In this document: piece by piece, positions 33,876 to 43,800 of the stretch
How the letters are laid out: each line of letters begins with the position of its first letter
Numbering within the stretch: the first letter of the stretch is position 1
From: Rhodocaloribacter sp964552015
GTDB taxonomy: Bacteria > Bacteroidota > Rhodothermia > Rhodothermales > ISCAR-4553
DNA: 64,000 bases
Reading direction: 5' to 3'
Assembly: GCA_964552015.1 (NCBI GenBank)
Contig: CAZKFR010000002.1
Location: forward strand, 1 to 64,000
The notes under the pieces: generated by a model
Told to the model about the DNA's origin: nothing
The model's database searches: none
The model's input: the letters and a program-made list of their open reading frames with translations, nothing else
Program-made: the position numbers and the translations under genes

Positions 33876-34811
33876 TCAGGGAGAGGTCGCTTTCTCGAAG
33901 CATGGCGGCGCCGGGTCCTGGCCGCAGGGCACGAATTCGAACTCCAGCGTCGAGTGGCCGATGGCGAAGCGCTCGTCCAGCAGGTCCTTGATGCGTTGCT
34001 TGATGGCTTCCATCCGGTGCAGGTCCTCCCGGGCGATGACGATGTGGGCTTCCAGGGCCGGGTGGTGCTCATCCAGTTGCCATACGTGCAGGTGATGCAT
34101 GTCCAGCACCCCGTCGATGGCCTCGACGGCCTCGATGACTTCGTCGAGGTCCAGGCGTGGCGGGGCGCCTTCCATCAGGATGTCGGTGGTGCGGCGCAGG
34201 AGGTGATAGCTGTGGTAGAGGATGTAGACCGAGATCAGCAGGGTCAGCAGCGGGTCGACCAGGTAGACCTCGAACCAGAGGATCAGCACGCCGCCGAGGA
34301 CGACGCCGACCGAGGAGGCGGCGTCGGTGAGGATGTGGAGGTAGGCGCTCCGGACGTTGAGGCTGTGCCGGGCGTCGTGGTGCAGGAGCCACGCCGTGAT
34401 CAGGTTGGCGGCCAGCCCGATGAGCGCCACGACGAGCATCACCGGCCCGTCGACGGGCTGCGGGTCGAGCAGGCGGCCCACGGCTTCCTGCATCAGGTAC
34501 AGCGCAATCAGTACCAGCGTGATGAGGTTGACGAAGGCCCCCAGGATCTCGGCGCGCCGGTAGCCGAACGTCTTGCGCTGGTTGGCGGCCCGCCCGGCCA
34601 GTCGCCGTGCCCCATAGGCCACCGCCAGCGAGGCCGTATCGCTGAAGTTGTGCAGGGCGTCCGAGAGCAGCGCCAGGCTCCCCGAGACGAGGCCGCCGAC
34701 CACTTCGGCGACCGTGATGAGCAGGTTCAGGGCGATGGACCACCCCAGGCGACGACCGCCGCCTTCCGGGGTTTCCGGCGTGGGGTGCTGATGATGGTGG
34801 TGAGGCCCCAT
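33876..34811 (-). CDS. Cation diffusion facilitator (CzcD/ZitB-type zinc exporter)
   Basis: Protein of 311 residues with six membrane helices. The His-rich N-terminus (MGPHHHHQH), the helix-2 metal site SDALHNFSD and the helix-5 site with the HxxxD spacing (HILTD) define a Zn2+/H+ antiporter of the CDF family. The cytoplasmic C-terminal domain (HHLHVWQLDEHHPALEAHI) is present and complete. It should export zinc or a similar divalent cation to the periplasm. It lies downstream of a small membrane protein gene (53-bp gap) on the same strand. Confidence 0.92.
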   Translation of the reverse strand: MGPHHHHQHPTPETPEGGGRRLGWSIALNLLITVAEVVGGLVSGSLALLSDALHNFSDTASLAVAYGARRLAGRAANQRKTFGYRRAEILGAFVNLITLVLIALYLMQEAVGRLLDPQPVDGPVMLVVALIGLAANLITAWLLHHDARHSLNVRSAYLHILTDAASSVGVVLGGVLILWFEVYLVDPLLTLLISVYILYHSYHLLRRTTDILMEGAPPRLDLDEVIEAVEAIDGVLDMHHLHVWQLDEHHPALEAHIVIAREDLHRMEAIKQRIKDLLDERFAIGHSTLEFEFVPCGQDPAPPCFEKATSP

Positions 34812-34864
34812 GGTCGTCCTGGGCGGCGTTCACGGGCAAAGTGCCGGGGGGAGGCGCTCCCGCG

Positions 34865-35104
34865 TCAGGGAAGGTCCTCCCAGCGGGCGTCCTCGATGTC
34901 CACGTGCGGTGGGCGTGGCGGGGGCGCCGGCGTGCGGTGCTGGCGCTGATAGGCGCGCGGACCGTAGGCGGGAGGATCCGGTGGAGGCATCTCGCGCGGG
35001 GGCTGGCCGTCGTGTAAGGCCGCCCGAACCAGGTTCCGCACGTAGCGGACGACCAGGTAGCCGAGGATCACCAGGAGCAGCGCGTTGAGTAGCAGCTTGA
35101 ACAC
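34865..35104 (-). CDS. Small membrane protein with proline-rich tail
   Basis: Protein of 79 residues. One N-terminal helix (MFKLLLNALLLVILGYLVVR) is followed by a basic/proline-rich cytoplasmic tail. It resembles the short DUF4834-type proteins often found in Bacteroidota, but the match is only in layout. It starts 6 bp after the deoxynucleoside kinase stop, so it is probably cotranscribed. The function is unknown. Confidence 0.65.
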   Translation of the reverse strand: MFKLLLNALLLVILGYLVVRYVRNLVRAALHDGQPPREMPPPDPPAYGPRAYQRQHRTPAPPPRPPHVDIEDARWEDLP

Positions 35105-35110
35105 GTCGTC

Positions 35111-35824
35111 TCAGGGTTGCAGTGAGCCCGACGGGGTCGGGTTGAAGTACGTCGTACCCGGGTGCCGGATCGTCATGATCTGTCGAACCAGTTCTTCCAG
35201 CTCGTCCGGGTGGGCGACGAAGTCGATATGGGTCGTGTTGATGATGAGCAGCGGGCTCTTCGTATAGTGAAAGAAATAGTGGTTGTAGGCGCGGTTCAAC
35301 GTGTCGATGTACTCCGGGTCCATGTTCGCTTCGTAGGAGCGCCCACGCTTGGCGATGTTTTGCAACAGGCGCTCGGTGGTCGACTGGAGGTAGACGATCA
35401 GGTCCGGGACCGGGACGGCCGGTTGCATCAGGTTGTAGAGCGTGTCGTACAACTGCCGCTCGTCGCCCTCGAGGTTGAGGTGCGCGAAGATGCGGTCCTT
35501 GTCGAAGGCGTAATCGCTGATGACGAGCTGGTGGAAGAGGTCGCGCTTGAGGAGGTTCTGTTGCTGGCGGAAGCGGCTGGCGAGGAAGCTGAGCTGGGTC
35601 TGGAAGGCCCACCGGGCCCGGTCCTCGTAAAAGCGGGCCAGGAACGGGTTGTCTTCGAACTCCTCCAGCACGAGGCGAGCGTTGAAGCGCTCGGCCAGCA
35701 GGCGGGCCAGGGTCGTTTTGCCGGCGCCGATGACGCCCTCGATGACCACGTAGCGCAGGGTTTCGGGAGGCGTGACCGGTTCAGGGGCCGGGTCGGGTTT
35801 CTGGGGGTTCCGGGCGGCGTCCAT
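35111..35824 (-). CDS. Deoxynucleoside kinase (dGK/dAK type)
   Basis: Protein of 237 residues. The P-loop GVIGAGKTT (30-38) is near the N-terminus. The substrate part follows (LVLEEFEDNPFLARFYED), then a DRx-type motif (ISDYAFDKDRIFA) and the lid region with Arg (LLQNIAKRGRSYE). These are the features of bacterial deoxyadenosine/deoxyguanosine kinases, which phosphorylate salvaged deoxynucleosides. The N-terminal 20 residues are Pro-rich and unlike the family. It follows folK closely (6-bp gap) and precedes the small membrane protein gene. Confidence 0.9.
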   Translation of the reverse strand: MDAARNPQKPDPAPEPVTPPETLRYVVIEGVIGAGKTTLARLLAERFNARLVLEEFEDNPFLARFYEDRARWAFQTQLSFLASRFRQQQNLLKRDLFHQLVISDYAFDKDRIFAHLNLEGDERQLYDTLYNLMQPAVPVPDLIVYLQSTTERLLQNIAKRGRSYEANMDPEYIDTLNRAYNHYFFHYTKSPLLIINTTHIDFVAHPDELEELVRQIMTIRHPGTTYFNPTPSGSLQP

Positions 35825-35830
35825 GCGGGT

Positions 35831-36379
35831 TCAGATACCGGCAGGTTGATGAGGAACGAGCGGGTCGGGAAGCCGGGTGAGCGGGCCGCGATCCGGGCAG
35901 CGTGCCAGCAGGTCCCGGACCGTGCTATCATACGGCACGGGCACGTGCAGGTTCGGGGTCAGGTCGGCCAGGGGTTGGAGGACGAAGCGCCGCTCTCCGA
36001 GGCGGGGATGCGGCACCGTCAGGCCGGGCGTCCGGCGCGTCAGGTTGCCGAAGACGATCAGGTCCAGGTCGAGGGGGCGGGGCGCCCAGGGACGTGCCGC
36101 CCGCCGGTCGCGCCCGGCCCGCGCTTCGACGTCGAGCAGCACGGTGAGCAGGTCTTCCGCCGAGAGGGAGGTGCGCACGTGCACGACGGCGTTGAGGTAC
36201 GGCGGCTGGACCTCGCCGGGCTCCCACGTGTGGGCCGCACTCTCGTACACGGCCGAGGTCGCTACCACGTCTATCGCCGGGTGCGAAGCGAGGTGCGTCA
36301 CGGCCCAGCGCAGGGTGCCGAGGCGGTCGCCCAGATTGGCCCCGAGGGCCAGGTACGCTTCAACCGGAGGAACAACCAG
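35831..36379 (-). CDS. folK: 2-amino-4-hydroxy-6-hydroxymethyldihydropteridine diphosphokinase
   Basis: Protein of 182 residues. The N-terminal YLALGANLGDRLGTL is the HPPK opening. LNAVVHVRTSLSAEDLLTVL and the signature WAPRPLDLDLIVFG (substrate and Mg2+ Asp pair) follow, then VPHPRLGERRFVLQPL. It transfers pyrophosphate from ATP to the pterin in folate synthesis. The start is uncertain: the GTG at 36379 fits the family N-terminus, while the frame extends to another GTG at 36463. A TATATTC element (complement of 36424-36430) stands 45 bp upstream of the chosen start. Confidence 0.9.
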   Translation of the reverse strand: MVVPPVEAYLALGANLGDRLGTLRWAVTHLASHPAIDVVATSAVYESAAHTWEPGEVQPPYLNAVVHVRTSLSAEDLLTVLLDVEARAGRDRRAARPWAPRPLDLDLIVFGNLTRRTPGLTVPHPRLGERRFVLQPLADLTPNLHVPVPYDSTVRDLLARCPDRGPLTRLPDPLVPHQPAGI

Positions 36380-36549
36380 CACGAAGGAAACCGGTAGGTG
36401 GCGAGGGGCTGCACGCGAGGGCAGAATATACGCACAGCGGGGGGGCGGGGTGGCAGGGTGCACGATGAGATTCCGGAAAAAAGGAGGCGAGGATGGGCTG
36501 CGGGCGAGGGTGCTGCGCCGGCCCGGTGGGATGGGCGTGCCGGAATGGC

Positions 36550-36556
36550 TATCTTG
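36550..36556 (+). promoter_or_regulatory. Candidate -7 element TATCTTG upstream of the deiodinase-like gene
   Basis: TATCTTG lies 69 bp before the ATG at 36626. It matches the TAnnTTG pattern shared by several upstream regions here. No TTG is found at the 20-bp spacing. Confidence 0.3.
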
Positions 36557-36625
36557 AGAGCGGCCTGTCGTGCGACGGGCACCGAACCCCTTTTGCCAGC
36601 AACCCGCCTGTTACGTTCGCCTACC

Positions 36626-37309
36626 ATGACTGACCCCGTCTTTATTCCCCTGCCCGATTATCCCCGATACGAAGAAGAGGAGATGATCCGCCGGGCCCGG
36701 TCGTTTTACGAACGGATGCAGCGGCGCCGGACCGTCCGCCAGTTCTCGGATCGCCCCGTGCCGCATGAGGTCATCCGGTGGTGTCTGCGGGCCGCAGGTA
36801 CGGCGCCGAGCGGGGCCAACCGGCAGCCCTGGCATTTCGTCGTGGTGACGGACCCGGAGCGAAAGCGGCAGATCCGGGAGGCGGCCGAAGCCGAGGAAAG
36901 GGCCTTCTACCGGGAGCGGGCACCGAAAGCGTGGCTGGAGGCGCTGGCGCCCCTCGGCACGGACGAACACAAGCCGTTCCTCGAGACGGCGCCCTGCCTC
37001 ATCGCGATCTTTGCCGAACGCTATCGTGTGGGGCCGGATGGGGAGAAGCAAAAGAATTACTACGTGCAGGAATCGGTCGGTCTGGCCACGGGCATGCTCA
37101 TCACAGGGCTTCATCAGGCGGGCCTGGCGACGCTCACGCACACGCCCAGTCCGATGCGTTTTCTCAACGAACTGCTCGGGCGTCCGGAGAACGAACATCC
37201 GTTCTTGCTGCTCGTGGTCGGTTATCCCGCCGAGGATGCCGTTGTGCCGGCCATCACGCGGAAGCCGCTGGAGGAGATCGTCAGCTGGGTTGAGGCACCT
37301 GGCGCGTGA
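36626..37309 (+). CDS. Nitroreductase-fold flavoprotein of the iodotyrosine deiodinase (IYD) family
   Basis: Protein of 227 residues. The FMN-binding start RRRTVRQFSDRPVP and the AGTAPSGANRQPWHFVVV loop mark the nitroreductase fold. The active-site lid carries the three residues that bind the zwitterion of halotyrosine in human IYD (Glu157, Tyr161, Lys182). Here they are Glu91, Tyr95 and Lys116, with identical spacing of 4 and 21. The C-terminal GYPAEDAVVPAITRKPLEEI also follows IYD. It would remove iodine or other halogens reductively from tyrosine with FMN. It lies alone, divergent from folK and overlapping the next convergent gene by 29 bp. Confidence 0.88.
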   Translation: MTDPVFIPLPDYPRYEEEEMIRRARSFYERMQRRRTVRQFSDRPVPHEVIRWCLRAAGTAPSGANRQPWHFVVVTDPERKRQIREAAEAEERAFYRERAPKAWLEALAPLGTDEHKPFLETAPCLIAIFAERYRVGPDGEKQKNYYVQESVGLATGMLITGLHQAGLATLTHTPSPMRFLNELLGRPENEHPFLLLVVGYPAEDAVVPAITRKPLEEIVSWVEAPGA

Positions 37310-37751
37310 GGTTGCCGTGTCCGTCGGGGGTGAGGCCGGGGGCGCGGGCGGCCAGGTCGCGGAGGAAGGCCTCCCGGTCGCGCGGGGAGATCAGCACCGT
37401 GCGTGAAAACGTCCCTTTCCGGTAGTCGATCTGGAGCCGGTCGAGCGAAAGGGCGGCGCTGGCCAGCGGGTTGCGCGTGGGGCGAATCCGCTCGATGGTG
37501 TCGAGCGGGATCCGGTAGCGGAGGACGCCGCAACGGACCAGCAGGAGGGTGTCGGTCAGATGATACCGGCAGGGGAACACGAGCAGGAGCGTGGCCAGCA
37601 GGAGCACCAGAGCCCCGGCACCGACCCAGCGATCGGCGGGCGTATCCGGGGCCACGAGGGCCTGGAGACAGGCGGCGAAGCCCGCACCGTAGGAGAGGAC
37701 CAGCACGACGAGGAGCCAGCGATCGATCTTTGAGGGATAGACGGTGTCCAT
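37281..37751 (-). CDS. PH-domain-containing membrane protein
   Basis: Protein of 156 residues from the ATG at 37751. Two membrane helices (about 12-30 and 43-60) are followed by a bacterial PH-like domain (YHLTDTLLLVRCGVLRYRIP, then LDTIERIRPTRNPLASAALS). Similar proteins (bPH2/YdbT or DUF1200 types) occur widely, with no firm role. Its 3' end overlaps the deiodinase-like gene by 29 bp, tail to tail. Confidence 0.75.
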   Translation of the reverse strand: MDTVYPSKIDRWLLVVLVLSYGAGFAACLQALVAPDTPADRWVGAGALVLLLATLLLVFPCRYHLTDTLLLVRCGVLRYRIPLDTIERIRPTRNPLASAALSLDRLQIDYRKGTFSRTVLISPRDREAFLRDLAARAPGLTPDGHGNLTRQVPQPS

Positions 37752-37794
37752 AAGGCGATGATGACCGTGTGGCGAGGGAGCACAGCGGGCGTCG

Positions 37795-37801
37795 TATATT
37801 G
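37795..37801 (+). promoter_or_regulatory. Candidate -7 element TATATTG upstream of the GT4 gene
   Basis: TATATTG lies in the 167-bp divergent region, 118 bp before the ATG at 37919 and 85 bp before an alternative GTG at 37886. It matches the recurrent TAnnTTG pattern; no -33 TTG was found. Confidence 0.3.
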
Positions 37802-37918
37802 TGAACCACCGCGTGCCGGAGCCCATGCCGTCCCGGAAGCGGTGGAGGCTCTTCTTCAATTCGTCTGACGCCTGGTCCCGCCTACGTGACAACCCGCCCT
37901 TCCGTTTCAGTAGACCCC

Positions 37919-39226
37919 ATGACGCGCCGGCGCCGGGTGCTGGTGATTGCCTACTATTTCCCGCCCATGGGCTTGAGCGGGGTCCAGCGGGTGGCGAAGT
38001 TCGTGCGCTATCTGCCCGACCATGGCTGGCATCCCACCGTGCTGACGGTGACACCCGGCGCCTACTTCGCCTACGACCCGACCCTCCTCGCGGAGGTCGA
38101 GACGGCCGGCGTCGAGGTGGTGAGGACGGCCTCGTGGGACCCGACACGGCTTTTCGGAGGGGGGACGACGGTGGCGTTGCCCGACGAGCGGAAGCGGCGG
38201 TGGTGGGCGGCGCTGAACCACATGGTGTTCGTGCCCGACAACAAGGTAGGGTGGTGGCCGCATGCGGTGCGGGCCGGCCGGCGCCTGCTCCGGCGGGGCG
38301 CCTTCGCGGCGGTGTTCTCGTCGGCGCCGCCGTACACGGCGCATCTCGTCGGTGCGTCGCTGGCGCGGTGGGCGGGGCTGCCGCTCCTCACCGACTTCCG
38401 GGACGACTGGCTGGGCAACCCGCGCCACGTTTATCCGACGCCCCTGCACCGACGCCTGCATGCCCGGCTCGAGCGCCGGGTGCTGGCGCAGAGCCGGTAC
38501 GTTCTCACCATCAACGACCCGATCCGCGAGGCCCTCCAGCGCCGCGCCGGCGCCGCCGGGGGGCGGGCGGACGTGCGCGTGGTGCCCCAGGGCTACGACC
38601 CCGCCGACTTCGACGTGCCGCCCGTGCCACGTCCGCCGGATCGCTTGCGCCTCGTCTACAGCGGCATCTTCTACGACGCGCAGACGCCCGATCCCTTCCT
38701 GCGGGCGATGGCGCTGCTCCGGGAGCGAAGGCCCGAGGTGCGGTCGCGCCTCGAAGCGGTGTTCGTCGGGCTGGTGCCGGCGGCTTCGCAGGCGCTGGCC
38801 GGGCAGCTCGGCCTCACCGACGCCGTACAATGGGCCGGCTACCTGCCTCATCGGGAGGCGGTGCGCCACCTCCTCGCCGCCGACGTGTTGTGGATGACCG
38901 TCGGGCGGCGCCCCGGTGCCGAGGGTATTTCGACGAGCAAGCTGTTCGAGTACTTCGGGGCCCGGAAGCCCATCCTGGCGCTCGTGCCCGCGGGGGCTGC
39001 GCGGGAGGCGCTGCGCCGCCACGGGGCCGCCGTCGTGGTCGAACCCGACGACGTGCCGGCCATTGCCGGGGCGCTCGGCCACCTCTTCGATCGGTGGCAG
39101 ACCGGTACCCTTCCGGCACCGGACCGGGCGTACGTGGAACGCTTCGACCGGCGGCACCTGGCGGGCGAGCTGGCGGCGCTGCTGGCAGAAGCGGCGACGA
39201 CGGCCGGCGGTCAGCGCCCGGCGTGA
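37919..39226 (+). CDS. GT4-like (GT-B fold) glycosyltransferase
   Basis: Protein of 435 residues. The N-terminal domain starts VLVIAYYFPPMGLSGVQRVA, the usual opening of sugar-transferring GT4 enzymes of polysaccharide clusters. The C-terminal nucleotide-sugar domain has RLVYSGIFYDAQTPDPFLRA and the acidic EGISTSKLFEYFGARKPIL. It probably adds a sugar to a lipid-linked or surface glycan; donor and acceptor are unknown. It stands alone, not in a polysaccharide cluster. It overlaps the convergent peptidase-like gene by 16 bp at the 3' end. Confidence 0.85.
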   Translation: MTRRRRVLVIAYYFPPMGLSGVQRVAKFVRYLPDHGWHPTVLTVTPGAYFAYDPTLLAEVETAGVEVVRTASWDPTRLFGGGTTVALPDERKRRWWAALNHMVFVPDNKVGWWPHAVRAGRRLLRRGAFAAVFSSAPPYTAHLVGASLARWAGLPLLTDFRDDWLGNPRHVYPTPLHRRLHARLERRVLAQSRYVLTINDPIREALQRRAGAAGGRADVRVVPQGYDPADFDVPPVPRPPDRLRLVYSGIFYDAQTPDPFLRAMALLRERRPEVRSRLEAVFVGLVPAASQALAGQLGLTDAVQWAGYLPHREAVRHLLAADVLWMTVGRRPGAEGISTSKLFEYFGARKPILALVPAGAAREALRRHGAAVVVEPDDVPAIAGALGHLFDRWQTGTLPAPDRAYVERFDRRHLAGELAALLAEAATTAGGQRPA

Positions 39227-40677
39227 GCGAGGGACCGGGCCGGCCGCGTGAGGTACGGGTGCGGGTCGGTGCCGCCCGGCCGGGTCAGAAGAGAGGCCAC
39301 GTCCGCAACCTCCGGCGGAGCGTACGCACGCCACGCCGTCAGGAAGTCCTCGAGGTCCTTGGTCTCGCCACGCCGGGGCGGGATGAAGGCTTGCATGAAC
39401 CCGCGCAGGCTCTTGCGCCCCTCCGAGAACCGGCGTAGCTCCGCGTCGAGGCGGAAGGCGAAGACCATGCCCTCGTAGTACGTGTAATAGAACGCGTCCG
39501 TATCCTCATAGTAACGGGTACAGGCGTCGGCGAGGGTCAGGGAGCCGGAGCGGTCGTGCTGCCGGGCCCGCCGGGCCGTGTGCTCGAGTTCGAGGGCCAG
39601 GGCGTCGGCGTCGAGCAGGCCGGCGTCGAGCAAGGCCTGATGGGCCAGGTATTCGGTCACGCCCTCCCGGAGCCAGCACACGGAATCATCCCATGCCGCC
39701 GGAAGCGAGGCCGAGGGCGCGACCGACTGCTCCCGGGCATAGGTCCAGGTATGAATCATCTCGTGCGCCATCGTTCGCAGCACGACGCCGCCGGCGTACG
39801 GCCAGATCCGTTCGAGGGGGACGTCGTGGGGGAACTGAAGCTGTATGGACGAGATGCCGGCGGTGCCGCCGGTCAGGTGCCCTTCCCGTGCGGTGTCGTG
39901 GAGCAGGAACGTCAGGTGCGGCCCGAAGCCCCCCGGCTCCAGGTCCAGCAGCGTGCGGACGACGCGCAGCATGGCCTGCTCCGTCGCCTCCGAGATCGTG
40001 CCGGGGCCCGTCCAGGCCAGCGTGACGTCCGTCGTGCCCAGGTGATGGCGGCGCACGTCGCCCCCTCGGAAGGCGGCGTAGTAGTTCTTGAGCAACGCAT
40101 ACAGGCCCGGCACGTCGACCGTCGTGGTGCCGTTCTGCCAGGGCGTCACGAGCGTCCAGCCCTCGGGCACGTACCAGGTGAGGCGGATCGACGGATAGAT
40201 CGTGACGTTGTCGGGCCACATGAAAGCATATCGGGTCAGGTAGAGCCGGGCCGCGTCGACGTAGGGCATCACCGAGCGCCAGACGTTGCCGTCGGGCAGG
40301 TCATGCGCCTCCGGGTCGGTTCGGACCCTGTAGGAGAAGAAGAGCGGTCCGTGGATGTCCGTCAGCACCCACGACCCCGGCCCGTCGGGCGCGGCCTTCC
40401 GCGGGCCGCGTGCGTCGCGGAACGTGACCTCCGTGAGCAGACGCAGGGCGTACGGGCCGAGACGGGTGGGGTGACGGAACCGCACGGGGCCGCAGAACGA
40501 CCCGTCGAGGCGGCCGCGGACGAGCAGGGTGGCGGAGTGGGGGTCGACCTGAAGCGTGTACGCCAGGCGGGCGGGCGCGTTCGCGCAGGTGGCCGGCACG
40601 GTCGTGGCAGGACGGTGGGCCCCGGCAAGCAGGAACGGGAGCAGCAGCGGCATCGACAACCGGAACAGGACGCGCAT
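39211..40677 (-). CDS. Secreted gluzincin metallopeptidase-like protein (M1/M61-like)
   Basis: Protein of 488 residues from the ATG at 40677, with a signal peptide (MRVLFRLSMPLLLPFLLAGA). The zinc motif HEMIH (His305-His309) and a downstream Glu338 in WLREGVTEYLA give the HEXXH-X28-E arrangement of gluzincins. The N-terminal half is beta-rich, as in M1/M61 peptidases, but overall similarity is low and the usual M1 GAMEN segment is replaced by a TGGTAGISSIQL region. A secreted aminopeptidase or glycyl-peptidase is likely; the specificity is unknown. Confidence 0.7.
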   Translation of the reverse strand: MRVLFRLSMPLLLPFLLAGAHRPATTVPATCANAPARLAYTLQVDPHSATLLVRGRLDGSFCGPVRFRHPTRLGPYALRLLTEVTFRDARGPRKAAPDGPGSWVLTDIHGPLFFSYRVRTDPEAHDLPDGNVWRSVMPYVDAARLYLTRYAFMWPDNVTIYPSIRLTWYVPEGWTLVTPWQNGTTTVDVPGLYALLKNYYAAFRGGDVRRHHLGTTDVTLAWTGPGTISEATEQAMLRVVRTLLDLEPGGFGPHLTFLLHDTAREGHLTGGTAGISSIQLQFPHDVPLERIWPYAGGVVLRTMAHEMIHTWTYAREQSVAPSASLPAAWDDSVCWLREGVTEYLAHQALLDAGLLDADALALELEHTARRARQHDRSGSLTLADACTRYYEDTDAFYYTYYEGMVFAFRLDAELRRFSEGRKSLRGFMQAFIPPRRGETKDLEDFLTAWRAYAPPEVADVASLLTRPGGTDPHPYLTRPARSLAHAGR

Positions 40678-40894
40678 GGCCCGCAGGCACCTCATGGCCG
40701 GCTACACGGAGAAACATCGATATGCCATGCATCGGCCCGGGACGCTGATTATTAAGGGGGGGGCGGCGCCGGGCAGGAGATCGGGGCGGTGATTCGGATC
40801 GGGCTCGAACGAAATGCAGGATGGGTCGTCCAAGAGGCCGTTGCTGCACAAGGAGGCCTGTCGCCGGGACCGTAGCCCTTCATTACTGATGCTT

Positions 40895-43800
40895 ATGAAG
40901 CGAATCGTTGGCCTGTTGCTGATGGGGTTCCCTCTGATGGCCTTTGCCCAAGTGGAGGTGATCGTTCGCCCGGCCGAGGGGTCGGCGGTGATGGCCGTGC
41001 TGGAAGGTGGCGGTGCCAAGACCGGCGCCATGGCCGTGTTGTTCGACGAAGTGGTGGATGTGCGGCCTGTCGTCGGGGCCCTGGCGCCGGGGGGGCGGAG
41101 CGCCGCCCTGCCGGCCTATGTCCTCACCGTGCCCGACTCGTCCGCTTTCGAGGCCGTGCGGGCGCGGTGGGCCGCCTGGCCGGGCGTAGCCTACGTTCAA
41201 CCCAACCGCCGCTACCGCCTCGAAGGGCTCCTGTCGCCGGCCGACGCCGGGGGCCGCCCTGCGGGCGACCCGCTGGCCGACAGCCTCGGCCACCTCGCCG
41301 TCATCCGGGCGACCGATGCCTGGGCGGTCACGGACGGGGCGGGGCGCGTCCGCATCGGTCTGCTCGACACCGGCCTCTTCTTCGACCACCCCGACCTGGC
41401 GGGGCAGGTGTGGATCAACCCGGGCGAGGACCTCGATGGCAACGGCCGGGCCGACCCGGCGGACTTCAACGGCCTGGACGACGATGGCAACGGCTATGTG
41501 GACGACCTGCACGGCTACGACTTCCTCGACCGCCCCGGCAATGTCGAGGCCGGCGACTACCACACGCGCGACCCGTTTCCCGACGAGGACAACCGATCCG
41601 GGGGCGGACGGGGGCATGGCACCACCGTGGCCGGTGTCCTGGCCGCTGCCCGCGACAACGGTGTCGGGATCACGGGGGTGGCGCCGGGGGCGCGGCTCGT
41701 CCCGCTGCGGGCCTTTGGTGCCGATGGTACCGGAGACGACGACGACATCGCGGCCGCCCTCGTCTATGCCGCCGACCTGGGCCTCGACGTGGTCAACCTC
41801 TCGTTCGGCGATGCCGTGGCCTCGCCGCTGATGCACGAAGCCATCCGCTATGCCGTCGACCGTGGCGTCGTGGTGGTGGCCTCGGCAGGCAACGTCGGTG
41901 GGGACGACCCTCACTATCCTTCCGACTATCCCGAAGTAATCTCGGTGGGATGGTTCACGGCGGACGGTACCGGCATCGCCGGCCGGGGCACCCACGGGCC
42001 GGGCCTCGACCTGGGGGCGCCGGGGTCGTTGGTCTACACGACGCTCCTGCCCGCCCCGGACGACCCCGATCCGCAGTCCGTCACGGCCCTCTATGGACGG
42101 CGCAGCGGGTCCTCGCTGGCGGCGCCGATGGTGGCCGGAGCGGCGGCGCTCCTGCGGGCCGTCGACCCGGACCTCACGCCGGCGGCCATCCGCGCCCTGC
42201 TCACCGCCACGGCCCGAGACGTGGACGTGCCCGGCTGGGACCACCGCACGGCCGCCGGCCTGCTCGACGTCGCCGCGGCCCTGACGGACGCCCTGCCGGC
42301 CCGCGTCGAGATCGCCTCGCCCGGCCAGGACGACGCCGTCGCCACGGACCGGATCGCTGTCACCGGCACGGTCGTCGATCCGGCCTTTCTCTCCTACTCG
42401 GTCGACTATGCGCCCGGCCAGGACGACCCCGAGGGGCGCTGGATGGCGGTCGTGAGCGAGCGCGACCGGCAGGTGTGGCAGGACACGCTCGCCGTGTGGG
42501 AGGTGGCCGGACTGCCCGAGGGGCTCTACACACTTCGGCTGTCGGCGCGCCTGCGCTCGGGCCGGACCGTCGAAGACCGGCGCCGCGTCTACGTCGACCG
42601 CTCGCCGCCCGTGCTCGATGTGCGCCTGCTCGACCCGGCGCTGGCCGCAGGGAGGCCGGCCGTGCAGGTGGACGTGGCCACCGACGACGTGACGACGGTC
42701 TGGATGGAGGTTACCCACGCGGGTGTCACCGAGCGCGTCCCTTCGGTGCGCCGGGGGCGACGGCATGGGGTCGTCTGGAACGGGCCGCCCGGTGCTGCGG
42801 GCGACGTCGAGGTGGTCGTGCAGGCCACCAATGCCGCCGGCCTGACGACCACGCACGCAGCCAGCGTGACCCTCCCGGACGTCGCCCCGAACACGGCCGC
42901 GTTCACGGAGGAAAAGCTCGCCGTGCCGCACGGCTTCCTCCTGCCGCACGCCACCGACTTCGACGGCGACGGGCTACTCGAAATCACGCTGAACCGGTAC
43001 GAGGACGGCTGGCTCGGCGACACGCTGGCGACGTACGAATGGGCCGGGAACGGCTTCCGGCGGGCTTCGGCCCTCATCGCCAACGTCTTTCCCCGCGACA
43101 CGGGCGACAGCGACGGCGACGGCCTGCGCGAGTTGCTCACCCAGGTGGGCGGCGCCACGCTCGTGCTCGAACAGGCCGCGCCGGCCGCCTATCCGTCCGC
43201 CGTGGCTTTCCTCGACACGACCGGCCTGGCCAACCCCTTCGATCCGGCAGCCACCTTCGGCGCCCGCCTCACCGACCTCGACGGCGACGGACGCGGCGAG
43301 ATCCTCGTCCACAACACCCGGCAGTGGCGTCTCCTCGAGCACGACGGGAACGGCTTCGTGGAAGTGGCCCGGCTGGAGAACCCGACCGGCGTCGCACCCT
43401 CCGAACTGACCGAGAACGAGTACCAGGAGCCTGAGGCGCTGATCGATGATTTCGACGGGGATGGACGCCTCGACCTGCTCGTGGGCGACAGCGACGGCGA
43501 CTGGATCCTCTACGAAAACGACGGCAACGACACCTACCGCGTGGCCTGGACGTTCGAGACGGACCGGTACAACGCCGGCAGCCGCTTCGCCCGGGGCGAC
43601 TTTGACGGGGACGGCCGACCCGAGTTCGTCACGTTCACCCAGAACTGGACCCAGGTTACGCGGGACGGCGAGCGGGAGCCGGATGCGGGCCTGGTCTTCG
43701 TCTGGGAGAACGCGGGGGAGGATACCTATACCCTGCGCCACCGCTTCGTGCTGGCCGGCACGCCGCTCTCCCGGCACGGCACCTTCCACACGGCCGACTT

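Noticed and set aside
40883..42949. Minus-strand frame of 688 codons within the subtilase gene
   Set aside because: Antisense to a gene with an intact catalytic triad; composition is Arg/Gly/His-rich without domains.
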